Origin: Pelodera strongyloides
Lineage: Eukaryota; Nematoda; Chromadorea; Rhabditida; Rhabditidae
DNA: 64,000 bases
Reading direction: 5' to 3'
NCBI GenBank assembly: GCA_036852015.1
Contig: JAANDG010000015.1
Coordinates: 558,001 to 622,000 of the forward strand
Position 1 is the first letter of the stretch. Each line of letters starts with the position of its first letter. Below the pieces are notes generated by a model. That model saw only the letters and a list, made by a program, of their open reading frames with translations, did no database searches and was not told the origin of the DNA. The position numbers were made by a program, and so were the translations under genes. Shown piece by piece: positions 37,310 through 49,993 of this stretch.

Positions 37310-39341
37310 TTAACTTCTTGCGGCTTTCTTGCAGACGGCCGCTCTCATTTTGACATCACAGAGGCAATCGTTCCATTTTTGCTCGTAATTTCCCTTCACA
37401 CGTTGTCGGTCCTCATCGGCGTATGTCTGAAAGAGCATATACATTGTTTATTCCTTTAATGTTATTTGCTGGCACTTGACATATTATGCAAGTAGGTCAC
37501 TATAACAATCCAAATCGTCGTTGATGATCACCTCAACGCACAGCTCCTTTCCATGCTCATTATTGGGCTCGCCCTGCGCCCAGTTGTAGTAGTCAACTGC
37601 CGATCCATCTAAAAGAAACTGGCACATTAATACAACTTTCTTTGCCTTAGAGTTTCATGAAAAAATAAACTGGGTCAGCAAAAAAGCAAAAAGACTGCTT
37701 GAAAACTTTACCTGTCCACTCAAACACGCCATTGTGGTTCTTTGTCATTCCGATGTAAACCATTTGTTCAGAATAAAGGTTAATTCCAGCCATACTGATC
37801 GCTGAAACAAAATGTGTGTATTCAATCAAGCTATCATTATTCTTCTTTAATATGTATACTACCGGACAGTGAAATCAACTGAACGGTGAAGAAACTTACT
37901 GTTAACGAATGTGTTCTCTGCTTCTCCATGAATTGAAGTTAGATGAGCACTCATTGTCTGGCACTCAGACTCCGCATCTTGCATAGTTTTCACATCATGG
38001 ATCACCTAAGGAAAATTATAAATACAATGTAGTGTGTATATTATAGTTGAAATTTAAACATATCTGCTGAGTTTGGATCAACGAAAGAAAATGCACCGCT
38101 TCTCACCTTATAGCACGAGTTGCTGCTCTGCAGCCACGTCCAGCCGCTTTCACATGGTGGAACGAAGTTCTGCAAAGGATATGAAGTACTAATTGATTTT
38201 GGTAGTTTTCAGGATATAAAAAAAATCTATCTAATAAGGTGAAATTGTCATGTATGTGTACATTACGTAATATAACAATAATGGATAACAATACCTTGTT
38301 CAGTGGGGAGATGCAGGTGAATCCCAATGTAGAGAAGCAATCAGCCGAATACCACTTTCCGTCAGATTGTTGCATCGAAAGACACTTCTTGCTCACATCG
38401 GGCTGGTCTTTAAAGTCATGCTTGCGTACTTTGTATACAGTTCAGGACTCGCGTTGTTCGGTTATCTCCGAGCATGCATATCGTAAAGTTGGTATAGTCA
38501 CAACATTTATATTGTTTTCTTAAATTTAAACTATGTTTCGTATAACTTACTGCTTCCCCATCTTGCGTATGAGAATGGAGTCCCATCCAACCAACTGTAC
38601 TGACCATTTTGTCCAACATCGTTGGCACCAAGCCAGAACGAGGCGTTTTTGCCAACACCCTTTATACACATGGTATTTATTTATATCTGTTCGTAACTTG
38701 AGAAGTGTAACTTATTTACCTATCAATAATAACACGTCTAAGAAGTACACCCAAAATTTTGAAAAACCAGGAGTGGATTAAAATCAACCGAAACTAACCT
38801 GTGCCTGAGAATTTTCCCATACTTGATTGGCTTCGAATGCATTAGTAATTGAAGCGAGTTGGGCACCGAAGCTAAATAGGAGCAATCAGTTCTCTATTTT
38901 GCAATGTTCATTGCTTACTTATTTCAACAAACGTAGAATGTCATGTGTGTAGGGCTCCTCTGCATTTACATATATAACATTTAAATACCTTTGACAGAAT
39001 ACTGTTGCATCAGCAAAGGTCTTTGGCAAATTGAAATAGTAATAACATGACGGACGTGAGCTGCTATTCTGAGAGTTGGAAGGGCAGAAGGAATGCACGC
39101 CTTAACAATTGAATCATGAATATGTTAGCAATCGTTCGTAGGCAAATCCATGGAACAACCAAACACATACATTTTGATGTATGTATAAATAAGACAGTGA
39201 TCGATCAAACGTTCACTCCTCATCGAATAGTGCTACTAGGACTATGGGTAAAATTGCGAAAATATTGCTACTAGGACTATGGGTAAAATTGCGAAAATAA
39301 CCTGAAACCAATAGTACAGCAATGAAGGAGAGGGTCCACAT
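37310..39341 (-). CDS. Secreted two-domain C-type lectin (copy 3)
   Basis: Signal peptide MWTLSFIAVLLVS, then the same exon plan as copies 1 and 2, ending KKAARS with the stop at 37310-37312. Domain 1: CYYYFNLPKTFADATVFCQR-like exon, FGAQLASITNAFEANQVW, GVGKNASFWLGANDVGQNG, WGSNQPDVSKKCLSM and KWYSADC. Domain 2: CESGWTWLQSSNSCYK, MSAHLTSIHGEAENTFVN, EQMVYIGMTKNHNGVFEWTG, WAQGEPNNEHGKELCVEV and QKWNDCLC. As in the other copies, domain 2 keeps EPN plus WND and domain 1 has QPD plus WYS. The gene looks intact. It shares its strand and 3' flank with copy 1 but is closer in protein sequence to copy 2 in several exons, which may reflect gene conversion. Confidence 0.9.
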
Positions 39342-40243
39342 GCTGCTTCAGATTGCTCTGATAAGATTTGCCCAGAAAGACATTTTATAGTGAAGGTGCA
39401 ATAAACGACGTTTTGTCTTGTTCCGTAAAAAAAAATGGTATGTGATAGCGAGGAGCCAAGGAAACAGGATTTACTTCTGGAAGTCACAACTTGTTGGACT
39501 TTTGCTTTTATGGGCTGTACTTTGTTCTTCCGGTGTAGTTCGAGTATACTGGATATAAATTATCGGTGAAACTCAGGATTGAATCCCAATACCGACAACG
39601 AGTACGTACTTGTTGCAGAGCTGAATCCTGAATACAAGTAGCAGCCGTATCAAAGTAATAGCAAGCATTTGATCATACGTCCCCCATTTGTTCCACAGTT
39701 ATCGAACTGATTTCAACCGCGCAGGAAACGTGACCCTCAGTGCGACCTCGTCTTTTTTGAGTGGCACTAGATGTTCAACCACAATTCCCAAATTTGAGGG
39801 AAGAGCAACAAACGTTTTATATACGAATATTCTGAGAATGCGCCATGCCTACCCTTGCAGCGTTATTTCGGGCACAATTATTGTACCTAATGTACTGCGT
39901 TTCCTTGTAGTTTAACACGGTGTAGCCTAGCCGTGAATACAAAAGAACGCAACGTTCTGGCCGAACGTGATGTACTATCACGAAATGTTCGATAAAAAAC
40001 AGTAGCATTTCTGGCTCGACCAATGCATGGGCGGGTCAAAGCTGTTTCATGTCACAGTTCCATGTCACATTGTCACGCAAAAAAAATAAACAACAAGTGA
40101 CTCTATTAATTTATTTGCAAAACACATATACAAACATTAGTTATTCTTTATTAAGATTTGGTTTTTGTGGCATTTTTTATTAATAGTCGAGAAACCAGAA
40201 TCAAGTTCGATCTGAAGAGCCGAGTTCTTTTGAAGGGGACTCA
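39342..40243. other. Intergenic, no gene seen
   Basis: Contains the promoter side of lectin copy 3 and the 3' flank of the C6 gene. A 33-bp direct duplication, holding TTGCTACTAGGACTATGGGT, straddles 39228-39290, in the first intron of copy 3 near its start. No coding exon was found. Confidence 0.45.
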
Positions 40244-40960
40244 TCAAATGACTTCACATGAGACGACATCGATAGCGATGTCAGAAGTTGTGTCCTTGAA
40301 TGTCCAAACCCCTTTAGATGAACATAATAACTCTGCTTCCTGCTCAGCTCCCTGTCCCAGAATGCCAGTTTCTCCATTGTTGAACTAAAACCATTTCTGT
40401 AAATTATTGCAAAAAAAAAAACTACGAATCCGCTTATGGGGAAAAATACCTGCAAAACAACGAACAAATAATTAACCAATACTCACATCGATATAGGTCT
40501 GTTGGTGACTCGGTGTTCCCTTGCACGTCAACTTAATGACCGCACATCCATTTCTATCATAGGAATAAGTCATCGTCATCGTTCCATCGTTTGTGAACTC
40601 GGTCTTTCCAATTGCTGGCCGCGTACATTGACCACACGCTGAAAAGAACAGCATCACTTAGCAACGAGTACACACCATGAATCAGCCAAGCTGTTGAAAG
40701 AAGCAGGCGCAGTTTGCGAGGAAAGGTAACGGTGAAGCGGTGAATAAATAATAATCTTTTCTGGGCGTTTAGAAAAGGTGAAAATCCTCCTAGTTGGGCT
40801 GCACTAACAATAAGCAAAAGACTATCGTTTAGGTTGAGACCAAAGTTCTTGCACAATAAAAATGAAAGTAACTAGAATAGTAAATACCTCTGTCACTTCC
40901 TCCAGGAGCAGCAATGCAAATGCTCGCAATAGCGAGAATGAGGGTGGGGAGTTGCCACAT
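40244..40960 (-). CDS. Small secreted C6-domain (DUF281) protein
   Basis: Three exons, 40888-40960, 40487-40638 and 40244-40384, encode about 121 residues. The first exon is a signal peptide (MWQLPTLILAIASICIAAPG). The mature protein is a single C6 domain, seen from its Cys pattern: CGQC, a stretch NGCAVIKLTC, then LLCSSKGVWTFKDTTSDI and VVSCEVI. It includes the conserved Trp before the last strand. C6 domains are found mainly in nematode secreted or cell-surface proteins, and their biochemical role is not established. The gene is complete and its splice sites are standard. Confidence 0.85.
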
Positions 40961-42093
40961 CTCCGATCAAGTGAAGAGATCCGGCCATACGTTTCTCTAA
41001 TAAGCTGTATTCAGAACATCTGTTCAAACACTCCTACCCACTGTACATGGAGGTTCACATGCAGAAAAAATGTGACGACCCCTGCCTGTTCAAATGGCGT
41101 TTCCGGTCTGGAAGGCTTACAATAAAACATGAGGTTAACGGGACCAACAGTGGACAAAGGATGTATCGGATGTTTACTGTCTAATGCACGATGACACGTG
41201 TGGAGTGCAATAAAACAGTGACCGCGCTACATGTCCATTCTACAAATACACCTGGATTCGAATTTAGCACTTGTCAATCTTCCTTTGTTCGACTAAGGAC
41301 GATCACCCAATTGACTTGACCGTTCTATTGTTATTACGAATCACGCATATGTAGCCTTTTCATAAGTAGTCTCACATTTGCATTTCCCGCAATCACGGGT
41401 TTTAAATTTTTCAAGTGTCGCTGATTATTTTCCAAGTATTCAATCATTCAGCCACAGAAAGGGTTGCATCACAGCCCAATAAGCTATTTAGTTCAGTACA
41501 CCTTGTAATTAGTAAAATTGACTTGTATATATTTGGGGGGGGGGGCAGTTTAAGCGGATAAGCTAATTTCAAAATGTGTATGCATAGGATCTTTTTTTCA
41601 ACGATTGCTTTTTGCCACTAATTGTCTTTGCAGGCTGTGAATTAATGCACTAATGGATGCAACTACTGTAGACCAGTGTATTCTAATTTGAACTCGGACA
41701 TTTAGTGCAACTGGAGAGCTCTATACGGGTTCAACTCAACATTTTGGAGAAAATTTATAATCCTAGATCATACCAGTTGATTCGAGAGTATCGAAAAAGT
41801 TTTATTACATACGATAAATTCGGATTCGTAAAACAATTGTTCATAACTTTTTTACAAATGGGATATGCGTGGCTGACATGAAATATCGTTCAAATAATTA
41901 AAAAAATGCGTAAGTACGAGGAGAATTATAGCAAAGCGATATTTATTTTTCTCCAGCTTTTCCAAATAAAAGCTAACATAACTATCGGAGTAATTCTTAT
42001 TATTAACATGTGCAGAATTCTCAAACTGGAACACGTGCATTATACATACATGTCTGTACAACGTATTGTTTAAACAAACATGAATAACTGCGT
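40961..42093. other. Intergenic, no gene seen
   Basis: No supported exon. A run of ten G bases lies at about 41537-41546, unusual in this AT-rich DNA. Confidence 0.45.
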
Positions 42094-42680
42094 TTAGTCG
42101 CAGCACCCGCAGCAAATATCAGTACAGCAGTCGCAGCATTCTGCAGCACAACAACCACAACATAATCCGGCTAATAGCGCCGGTAGACACCCAGATCCAC
42201 CACTGCTTCGACGCTGCTCTTGTACGCTGAAAAAAATCGGAAATTTGCAACAAACGACACTTTTCAGGTACAAATATTCATTAAGAATTGAATGCTTGGT
42301 AAATTGGTTTGGTTTTCCATCATGGCTTTCCTGTGAACTGAATATGTTACTTACATTACAGTCGGTTGCTGGTAGCCAGGTCCATAACCTTGCGGCGGGT
42401 ATTGTCCTTGTGGGTATCCGCCCTGAGGGTAATATCCCCCCTGTGGTGGGTATCCTTGGTTGAAAGAGGGAGGAGGAGGTCCCTTCAATTATAAGATCTC
42501 ATCATTATGGCATGTTGGAAGTTACTTTGCGTAAGAATTGATTCGGACCATTACAGGCTAAATACATTCAAGAGACCTAGCTTATTGCCGGCAATCTTTC
42601 GGATAAATGAAGGAAAGCAGGAAAATACAGAAGAAACTTGCCATTGGTTGTTGCTGAATATAGTGATCGTGATGACCCAT
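42094..42680 (-). CDS. Cys-rich transmembrane-module (CYSTM-like) protein
   Basis: Three exons (42642-42680, 42355-42482 and 42094-42226) encode about 100 residues. The N-terminal half is a Pro/Gly/Tyr/Gln repeat (for example GYYPQGGYPQGQYPPQGYG). The C-terminal half is CLPALLAGLCCGCCAAECCDCC followed by a further Cys-rich end. A hydrophilic PGYQ head joined to a short Cys-dense hydrophobic tail is the plan of CYSTM proteins, tail-anchored membrane proteins linked to stress tolerance in other eukaryotes. The first intron uses a GC donor (ATG then GCAAGT). The start gives MGHHDHYIQQQPM. No signal peptide, as expected for the family. The role here is inferred. Confidence 0.82.
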
Positions 42681-45127
42681 TGTCAAATTCGAAGAAAACT
42701 TTTCTGAAGCATAATGTATACAAAGGTGATATCAGGACTCTTTAGTGTGCGTTTTCAAGCACGTATTGATGAATTATTTGTGTTTTAACGGGTCGGGCGA
42801 AAAGCAAAACAAACGCAAAGACAACATAACATAAGAAGCCGTTCACCAGCATTAATCATCCATGGAAATGTATGTAAAAATAAAATATTGTAAAGTGAGC
42901 GGAAACCATTGAACAGTAGAACATGAGATTGAACTCAACGCGTAATGACCGATTATTAAATTGTTCAAGGTAAATAATATTTCCTGATATCAAAGACCCC
43001 GTCCAGCCACCGAGCGAGCAAAAAGAATAACAATACTATCAATAGAAAAGTATAGAAATAATTTGAACTCAAGAGTCACTCGTGATGCATTCATTTTCCT
43101 TCTGTACACATACAATTGAAGCGAGAACCCCCCACTATTTGGGCCTACTAAACAGAAAAGAGCGACCTTCAAAAAGAATAGAAATTTATAGCTATAGCTA
43201 AATAAACCAACAATATCAGTCAATAATAAAGGTAAAGTTGTGACACAAACTAACTGCGCAAGTAATGTGGCTGTTGATAATTCGAAAATCACGGAAAACC
43301 GGAGACCGGTATGGGGTCAAACAGTGCATGAATATAGGAAGGGTAGGCGGATTGACGAAACCGGAATTGTTGTGAGAGGCGGTACCGATCAATGCTTGCT
43401 GTTTTGTATGCGGAAAATCGTCAAACGAGCGAAGGTATTATACTGAGTGGACCCTCTCTGAAAATGCTGGCTGAGAGGTGGAGCTATGACTCATACGATG
43501 TGTTTCAATAGTGCGCGAAAACACGTGATATGTAGAAGAGTTACCATAGGAGAAATGGTAACTCTCTATAGAGTTACCATTTCTCCTAATAACTTACAGG
43601 AATGGAAACACATGTTACTGTCAACCCGTTCGTGCGTCAGAGAGTGAAGAAAATCATTTGAAAATTTGAAAAAAGAAATGAATTGTGTGCATTGCGCACC
43701 TTTCTTGTGTATGTGTGTGTGGCGGCGATGAGTCATAAGACTCCCATTGCGAAATGCACTAAATAAACAGCATGCGGCATGTCTCATTTGTTAGTAAAGC
43801 GACCCACCAGGCTATATTTAAAGAAAATGACTACGAGCATATATTCAATACTAGCTGATTGAAGATAAATAAACAATGAAGCGAACTTAGTTTAATATGT
43901 ATATGTAGCAACGATCAAGCCAAACCGGTAACAACAATAAGTCACGATATTACAGAAAGCTAGATGATCTATTTACAGAAACGTTGTAGTATGTGGTTGT
44001 AGTATGCGCATCAAAAAAATGTAACAAAACACGAGTGTAAAATAATAATTATTATTAGTTGACAAAATAGTCAAGTAATAAATTCCTTTCTAAAAGGTGA
44101 CCACGGTGAACTGATTCCACATGTAGCTCGAAGGACAGTAGTTATTGGCGTTCACAAAAAAAAGCAACGTTAGAAGACTTCAGATTAAACAATGCAAAGG
44201 CATAAGTTCGACTTAGAGGAATAATGACATTGTCTGGGAGACGGTAGGACTTCTGCAGCACCATTGAATATATCATTTATATTAGTTGTTTATTTTGTAT
44301 AGGTTGTTTACACGTAACTCCGAAGGTGGTAGTAAAGATCGTTTGTTTGTAAAGGTCCCTTGTTCGTTGGTGTCCTTACTGCTTGACATCATAGGGTTCC
44401 TTATGGTCATTTACAAAATGCACATTTTTGCCTCATTTTTTTGCCTCATCTATCGACAAATAAAGATGCACTATCAAAATCAGGCGGCCAAGCGCTATTG
44501 TGTGCTGCACCAAAAAAAAAGAAGAGAGGTAATAATGAGCGAGTGAGCGGTCGCTATGACTTTTACTTTTAGGACATATGCAGATTGAAATAGTGGGAAT
44601 CTGGATATAAAGTTATATGTGTTTTGTTTCGCAAACCCGTGTGATCTTCGTAAATACTAGAAGCGCGTTCAATTCACACGTATAAGTAAATGTTGTTTGC
44701 CTCACGTTGCCCAAACGAATGTACAATTTGATAAATGCAAGCAATAAAAACGGTGCTTCTGTACATACGTGCATTTGTTGCTGTTTCATTGTAGCCATAG
44801 TATGCAACCCTCTTTTCCTAATTAACTAATCAGTTACGCAGTATATCACTTCGAACAGATTACCAAGGACATCTGGAGGAGCAAATTGTTCAACTGTACA
44901 AATGGCAGTTGATACCTTTTGATCGCGTTTGTACTGGACCTTAGGTATATAGGTTATGGTTATTGCTATGTAGGAGTGCTCCAGTAAAGTAGTCTATTAT
45001 TCAAAAGTAGTAGCATCTCTCTTGTTTTATGAGTTTCACTCATTCTTCCGAAACAATAATTCGTTTTTACACTTCGATTTCTATTTGCTTGGGAGCTTCA
45101 TTTCAATTGTCTTCCAGGAAGGGAACA
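42681..45127. other. Intergenic, no gene seen
   Basis: About 2.4 kb of AT-rich DNA without a supported exon chain. It contains the hairpin listed at 43548-43587. Confidence 0.45.
43548..43587. repeat. Perfect 18-bp inverted repeat (hairpin)
   Basis: AGGAGAAATGGTAACTCT is followed by the 4-base loop CTAT and then its exact reverse complement. Part of the arm (GAGTTACCAT) also occurs once more just upstream at about 43539. Confidence 0.9.
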
Positions 45128-46225
45128 ATGGGTCTGTTCAAAGAAGGAAGTAGTTCTGACTATTACGATACTTTTTATGACGCCCTAGAAGACGAGATTA
45201 TACGAACTGGAGGTAAGAAAAACCTCTTCTAGCTATAGCTCTTTTGTATTTATTTTCAATAATGTTGTAGGTTAATGAGCGGTAAAACTAATACGGCTAT
45301 TACATTTTAGATTTATACACTACAGTGATGCGGAAGCAAAATGTCAACCGACTAGAAGACTGTATCCAATCTTCTCTTTCGTGCAATAAGTACTGTGGAA
45401 TAGGTAAAGGACCAATATTCTAATGGACTTAGGGCACTACAGAGATACTGTATATGCAATTAAAACGCACATGTTCCTTTATTCCCAATATCATAATTTT
45501 GTGTTGAATGTGGTTTTAGAGTGCGCGGTTAGGCCACTTCCCTCGACACCGAGAACATTACTGTCGTGGACTCCACATCGTAATGAGGTTGAATTGTGTA
45601 CATCCTGGATGACCTATCATCAGTTCCTTCGGGAAACTTCACTGCCAAAGATTGGATGGCAACATCGAACGACAGGTTCGTGGAGTCTTAGTGTACCATT
45701 TATAAATATTTTAGTGACGTTGCATATAGATTTCCAAAAAGAAGTACGTGTTCTCAACTTTCAGCCTGACGCGGCTACAATTTTAAAGCAATTCATTTTC
45801 AGAAATGTCTCCAAGTCTGCACTGCCCCTCAGTGTGCACTAGCAATAAGAAAACGCAACGAGACACAGGTTTGTCTTTTTCAAGGTGTATGTCTATGGTC
45901 TGCTAGCCTTTCTAGCAGTACTTTCTACCTCCTATCCTGCAGTTTCTTAACAGTGGTTTGCTTAGGAACACCCTTTGTGCTATTTGATGGTGAGATCCTG
46001 GAGGACCGATCTGGCTCGCATTCTTCTTTCAACGATAAGGCTTCTGAGACTTCAAGTCAATTCTTTGAATGCAATCCAAATATGTTGAAGCCAGAGAAAC
46101 AGAAACCTGGTATAATCAAAAGGCTAACGAAGTTGATGAATATGTTCAGCAAGCATTTAAAAACGAATCCAATGCCAAAGAAACTCAAAAATGTGGAAGT
46201 CCAACAACTAACAATAAGGGAATAA
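45128..46225 (+). CDS. Novel protein with all phase-1 introns
   Basis: I do not recognise this gene. Five exons, 45128-45212, 45311-45403, 45520-45675, 45803-45868 and 45966-46225, give 219 residues. Every intron is phase 1, so the internal exons are multiples of three. The N-terminus is acidic/Tyr-rich (SSSDYYDTFYDALEDEI). A middle part carries several Cys (LEDCIQSSLSCNKYCG, ECAVRPLP, LHCPSVC). The C-terminus is strongly basic (KQKPGIIKRLTKLMNMFSK, then KNPMPKKLK-like). There is no signal peptide. An acceptor-like TTGTCTTCCAG ends 11 bp before the ATG, consistent with trans-splicing. The 3' flank, starting about 60 bp after the stop, is the first partial copy of the tandem array. Expression is not shown, and function is unknown. 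Confidence 0.68.
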
Positions 46226-47000
46226 ACATATTTTTTGCATATTATCACATATGTATGGTATCTGCAACTGTAAGATATTTATGATAAAGGAAAATAGCCA
46301 AGTCGTATCAACACGACAATACAAGCATTAGCAAGGGATACCAAAACGTTTTCTTTTCTGTGGCTGCCTGCCACAGAAACTTTCTGTAAATATTCTCGTG
46401 TAGTGTCAATATTCGATGCGAAAGAGGATCCGTAGAAGCTGAAACAAACGTAGATCACACATCAATCAAATTTTAACTTGCACGGCTTTATTAGTGTTGA
46501 CTAGTAGCTGGATTGCAAAGCACGTAACTTCTGGAGTGAATTGACAACGACCCGGATTCTGCTTGAAACTTTCATTATATGCGCACAGGACTTAGACTGC
46601 ATACATTATATTTAATTGTTTGGATGCTTGTTACTAAAGAACAAAGTATTTACAATAAGTGCTATGTCACAGCGATTGCCATAGAAAAAAATCTTTCCCA
46701 ATACTTGACTGTCCGGCTCCTCTGAGCAGTTTACTTGCATTTTTGTTGAAACAATGTGTTGGCCGTTATATTTATTTATCAAAACGTCTATAAAGTTACT
46801 TCTTATGAATTATTTTCTACAATATTGTTTTATTTCTGTAATTTCCATCCGTTACTTCATGAATTAGTTTCTAAAATATTGTTTTATTTCTGTAATTTCC
46901 ATCCAATGTGGAGGTGTGCGTAAAGCTAATATATGTCTTTAAATGTGTTTATATATTACATTCAGAAAACAAGGAAAAAACCTCATAAACCTCCTTTTGC

Positions 47001-47092
47001 CTTAGTTACCGCACTATGATCGCTGCGGCCTTCGTGGCTCCGCGGCTACAAACTACAAAACGTCCCGCAGCGAACGGAGTACGGTAGCTAAG
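47001..47092. repeat. Palindromic segment, array copy 1
   Basis: A 92-bp GC-rich block whose ends pair (CTTAGTTACCGCACT with AGTACGGTAGCTAAG). Inner arms CGCTGCGG and CCGCAGCG pair within it, around a loop containing ACAAACTACAAAACG. It could fold as a branched hairpin in DNA or RNA. Confidence 0.85.
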
Positions 47093-48494
47093 GTCTTGCA
47101 CTTTGCCAAAAGAGGACGTTTTGGTTTCGTCTCGTTCTATTTTATTTTTTATCGTAAAATTATTGACTAGCTTTCGTTTACTTATACATACTGAACCCTT
47201 TAACCCAAATGTGCGAGCTTTTTACAAACGCGTTTCGTTCGTGTTTTTGCTTGTTTTATATGTATTAAACCTGCCTTTTTGTCTTTCCGACTCTTCGGAG
47301 CATTTTACTTGGTATTTTTTTTGTAAAATAATCTAATATTATAGTCATTGAGCATATTTCGTTCACATATACATTACCGGACTTTTGCATTTAGTGTGAA
47401 TTTTTGGAACAGATCTTTTTGGAACACAAGTCAGATGCTGCGGTTTTGATTACCTCATTTTTTTCTCAACTGTTTGGCTTTGTTTTCTGCTTCTTTTTTA
47501 GTTATTTTTAATTATTATCGGTTTCCTGAAGCAATTATTTTTATATAATGGGGGAAACTGCACATGTTACCCTTGCAAGTCTGATTTTCCATTCATAGCC
47601 AAGCCGCATCAACACGACAATACAAACATGAGGAAGGGATACCAAAAGGTTCTTTTTTCCCGTGGCTGCCTGCCACTAAAACTTTCTGTAAATATTCTCG
47701 TGTAGTGTCATTATTCTGCAAAGTTACCATACTTGTAAGCAAAATACGGCAATTTTTACCATACAGTGAAACAACCCTATCTAACTGGAGAGAAACCACA
47801 TCGTGAGTTGGTTCGTGAACATTATTTTCCCTCCATTGCTCCTGCGACCATCGTTCCCCTTTATTATTGGGAAGGGGAATATATGTATCAGATTGACAGT
47901 CATCATCATCATACGTTTGATTAAACTCCTTTTAAAGGCTCAGGCCCACGAATAGAAAATCTTCTCAATTTTCTCCCAAATTTCTCGAACTTGGCTGTGA
48001 AAACCGTTTAGCACAATATGCACAATTGAGAGGGATATTTACGAAAGAGGATCCTTAGAAGCGGAAAATGCGTTTCTGAGCCCGAAATACAATGCACTGC
48101 AGAGTGAAATGCTGTTTAATAATGATTGAATGAATGTTAACATATTTTTTTCTCAACCCTGACACCCGTTTCTGGCTATTTTTGGGTGCTGGGTACGTTA
48201 AATAGCTGTGGAGCTTCTTCCGCCAATTTCTTTCCCAAGGGTTTTCACGGCCACGTTGGAGTAATCCGGGAGTTTTTCACGCATTGGGGAAAACTTCTTG
48301 TGCTTGGGCTGAATTATTTTCTGCAATATTGTTTTATTTCTGTAATTTCCATCCGTTACTTCTTATGAATTAGTTTCTAAAATATTGTTTTATTTCTGTA
48401 ATTTCCATCCAATGTGGAGGTGTGCGTAAAGCTATGTCTTTAAATGTGTTTATATATTACATTTAGAAAACAAGGGAAAAAAACCTCATTTTGC

Positions 48495-48588
48495 CTTATT
48501 TACCGCACTATGATCGCTGCGAGGCCTTCGTGGCTCCGCGGCTACAAACTACAAAACGTCCCGCAGCGAACGGAGTACGGTAGCTAAG
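48495..48588. repeat. Palindromic segment, array copy 2
   Basis: Same block as at 47001, with TTATTTACC at the left arm and two extra bases (GA) after the inner CGCTGC arm. Confidence 0.85.
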
Positions 48589-49993
48589 GTCTTGCCCTTT
48601 GCCAAAAGAGGACGTTTTGGTTTCGTCTCGTTCTATTTTATTTTTTATCGTAAAATTATTGACTAGCTTTCGTTTACTTATACATACTGAACCCTTTAAC
48701 CCAAATGTGCGAGCATTTTACAAACGCATATTTCGTTCGTGTTTTTGCTTGTTTTACATGTATTAAACCTGCCTCTTTGTCTTTCCGACTCTTCGGAGCA
48801 TTTTACTTGGTATTTTTTTTGTAAAATAATCTAATATTATAGTCATTGAGCATATTTCGTTCACATATACATTACCGGACTTTTGCATTTAGTGTGAATT
48901 TTTGGAACAGATCTTTTTGGAACACAAGTCAGATGCTGCGGTTTTGATTACCTCATTTTTTTCTCAACTGTTTGGCTTTGTTTTCTGCTTCTTTTTTAGT
49001 TATTTTTAATTATTATCGGTTTCCTGAAGCAATTATTTTTATATAATGGGGGAAACTGCACATGTTACCCTTGCAAGTCTGATTTTCCATTCATAGCCAA
49101 GCCGCATCAACACGACAATACAAACATGAGGAAGGGATACCAAAAGGTTCTTTTTTCCCGTGGCTGCCTGCCACTAAAACTTTCTGTAAATATTCTCGTG
49201 TAGTGTCATTATTCTGCAAAGTTACCATACTTGTAAGCAAAATCCGGCAATTTTTACCATACGGTGAAACAACCCTATCTAACTGGAGAGAAACCACATC
49301 CGTGAGTTGGTTCGTGAACATTATTTTCCCTCCATTGCTCCTGCGACCGATCGTTCCCCTTTATTATTGGGAAGGGGAATATATGTATCAGATTGACAGT
49401 CATCATCATCATACGTTTGATTAAACTCCTTTTAAAGGCTCAGGCCCACGAATAGAAAATCTTCTCAATTTTCTCCCAAATTTCTCGAACTTGGCTGTGA
49501 AAACCGTTTAGCACAATATGCACAATTGAGAGGGATATTTACGAAAGAGGATCCTTAGAAGCGGAAAATGCGTTTCTGAGCCCGAAATACAGGCATTGCA
49601 GAGTGAAATGCTGTTTAATAATGATTGAATGAATGTTAACATATTTTTTTCTCAACCCTGACACCCGTTTCTGGCTATTTTTGGGTGCTGGGTACGTTAA
49701 ATAGCTGTGGAGCTTCTTCCGCCAATTTCTTTCCCAAGGGTTTTCACGGCCACGTTGGAGTAATCCGGGAGTTTTTCACGCATTGGGGAAAACTTCTTGT
49801 GCTTGGGCTGAATTATTTTCTGCAATATTGTTTTATTTCTGTAATTTCCATCCGTTACTTCTTATGAATTAGTTTCTAAAATATTGTTGTATTTCTGTAA
49901 TTTCCATCCAATGTGGTAGTGTGCGTAAAGCTATGTCTTTAAATGTGTTTATATATTACATTTAGAAAACAAGGGAAAAAAACCTCCTTTTGC

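Noticed and set aside
47103..47336. Plus-strand frame (about 77 codons) repeated in several array units
   Set aside because: It stays open mainly because the units are near-identical. Its length changes with small indels between units (for example 50098-50283), and there are no splice sites, TATA box or poly(A) signal around it.
49091..49321. Minus-strand frame repeated across array units, overlapping the opposite-strand frame at 49203-49424
   Set aside because: Both strands are open over the same DNA in every unit, no family is recognised, and the ends shift with indels, so chance frames in a young repeat are the simpler reading.
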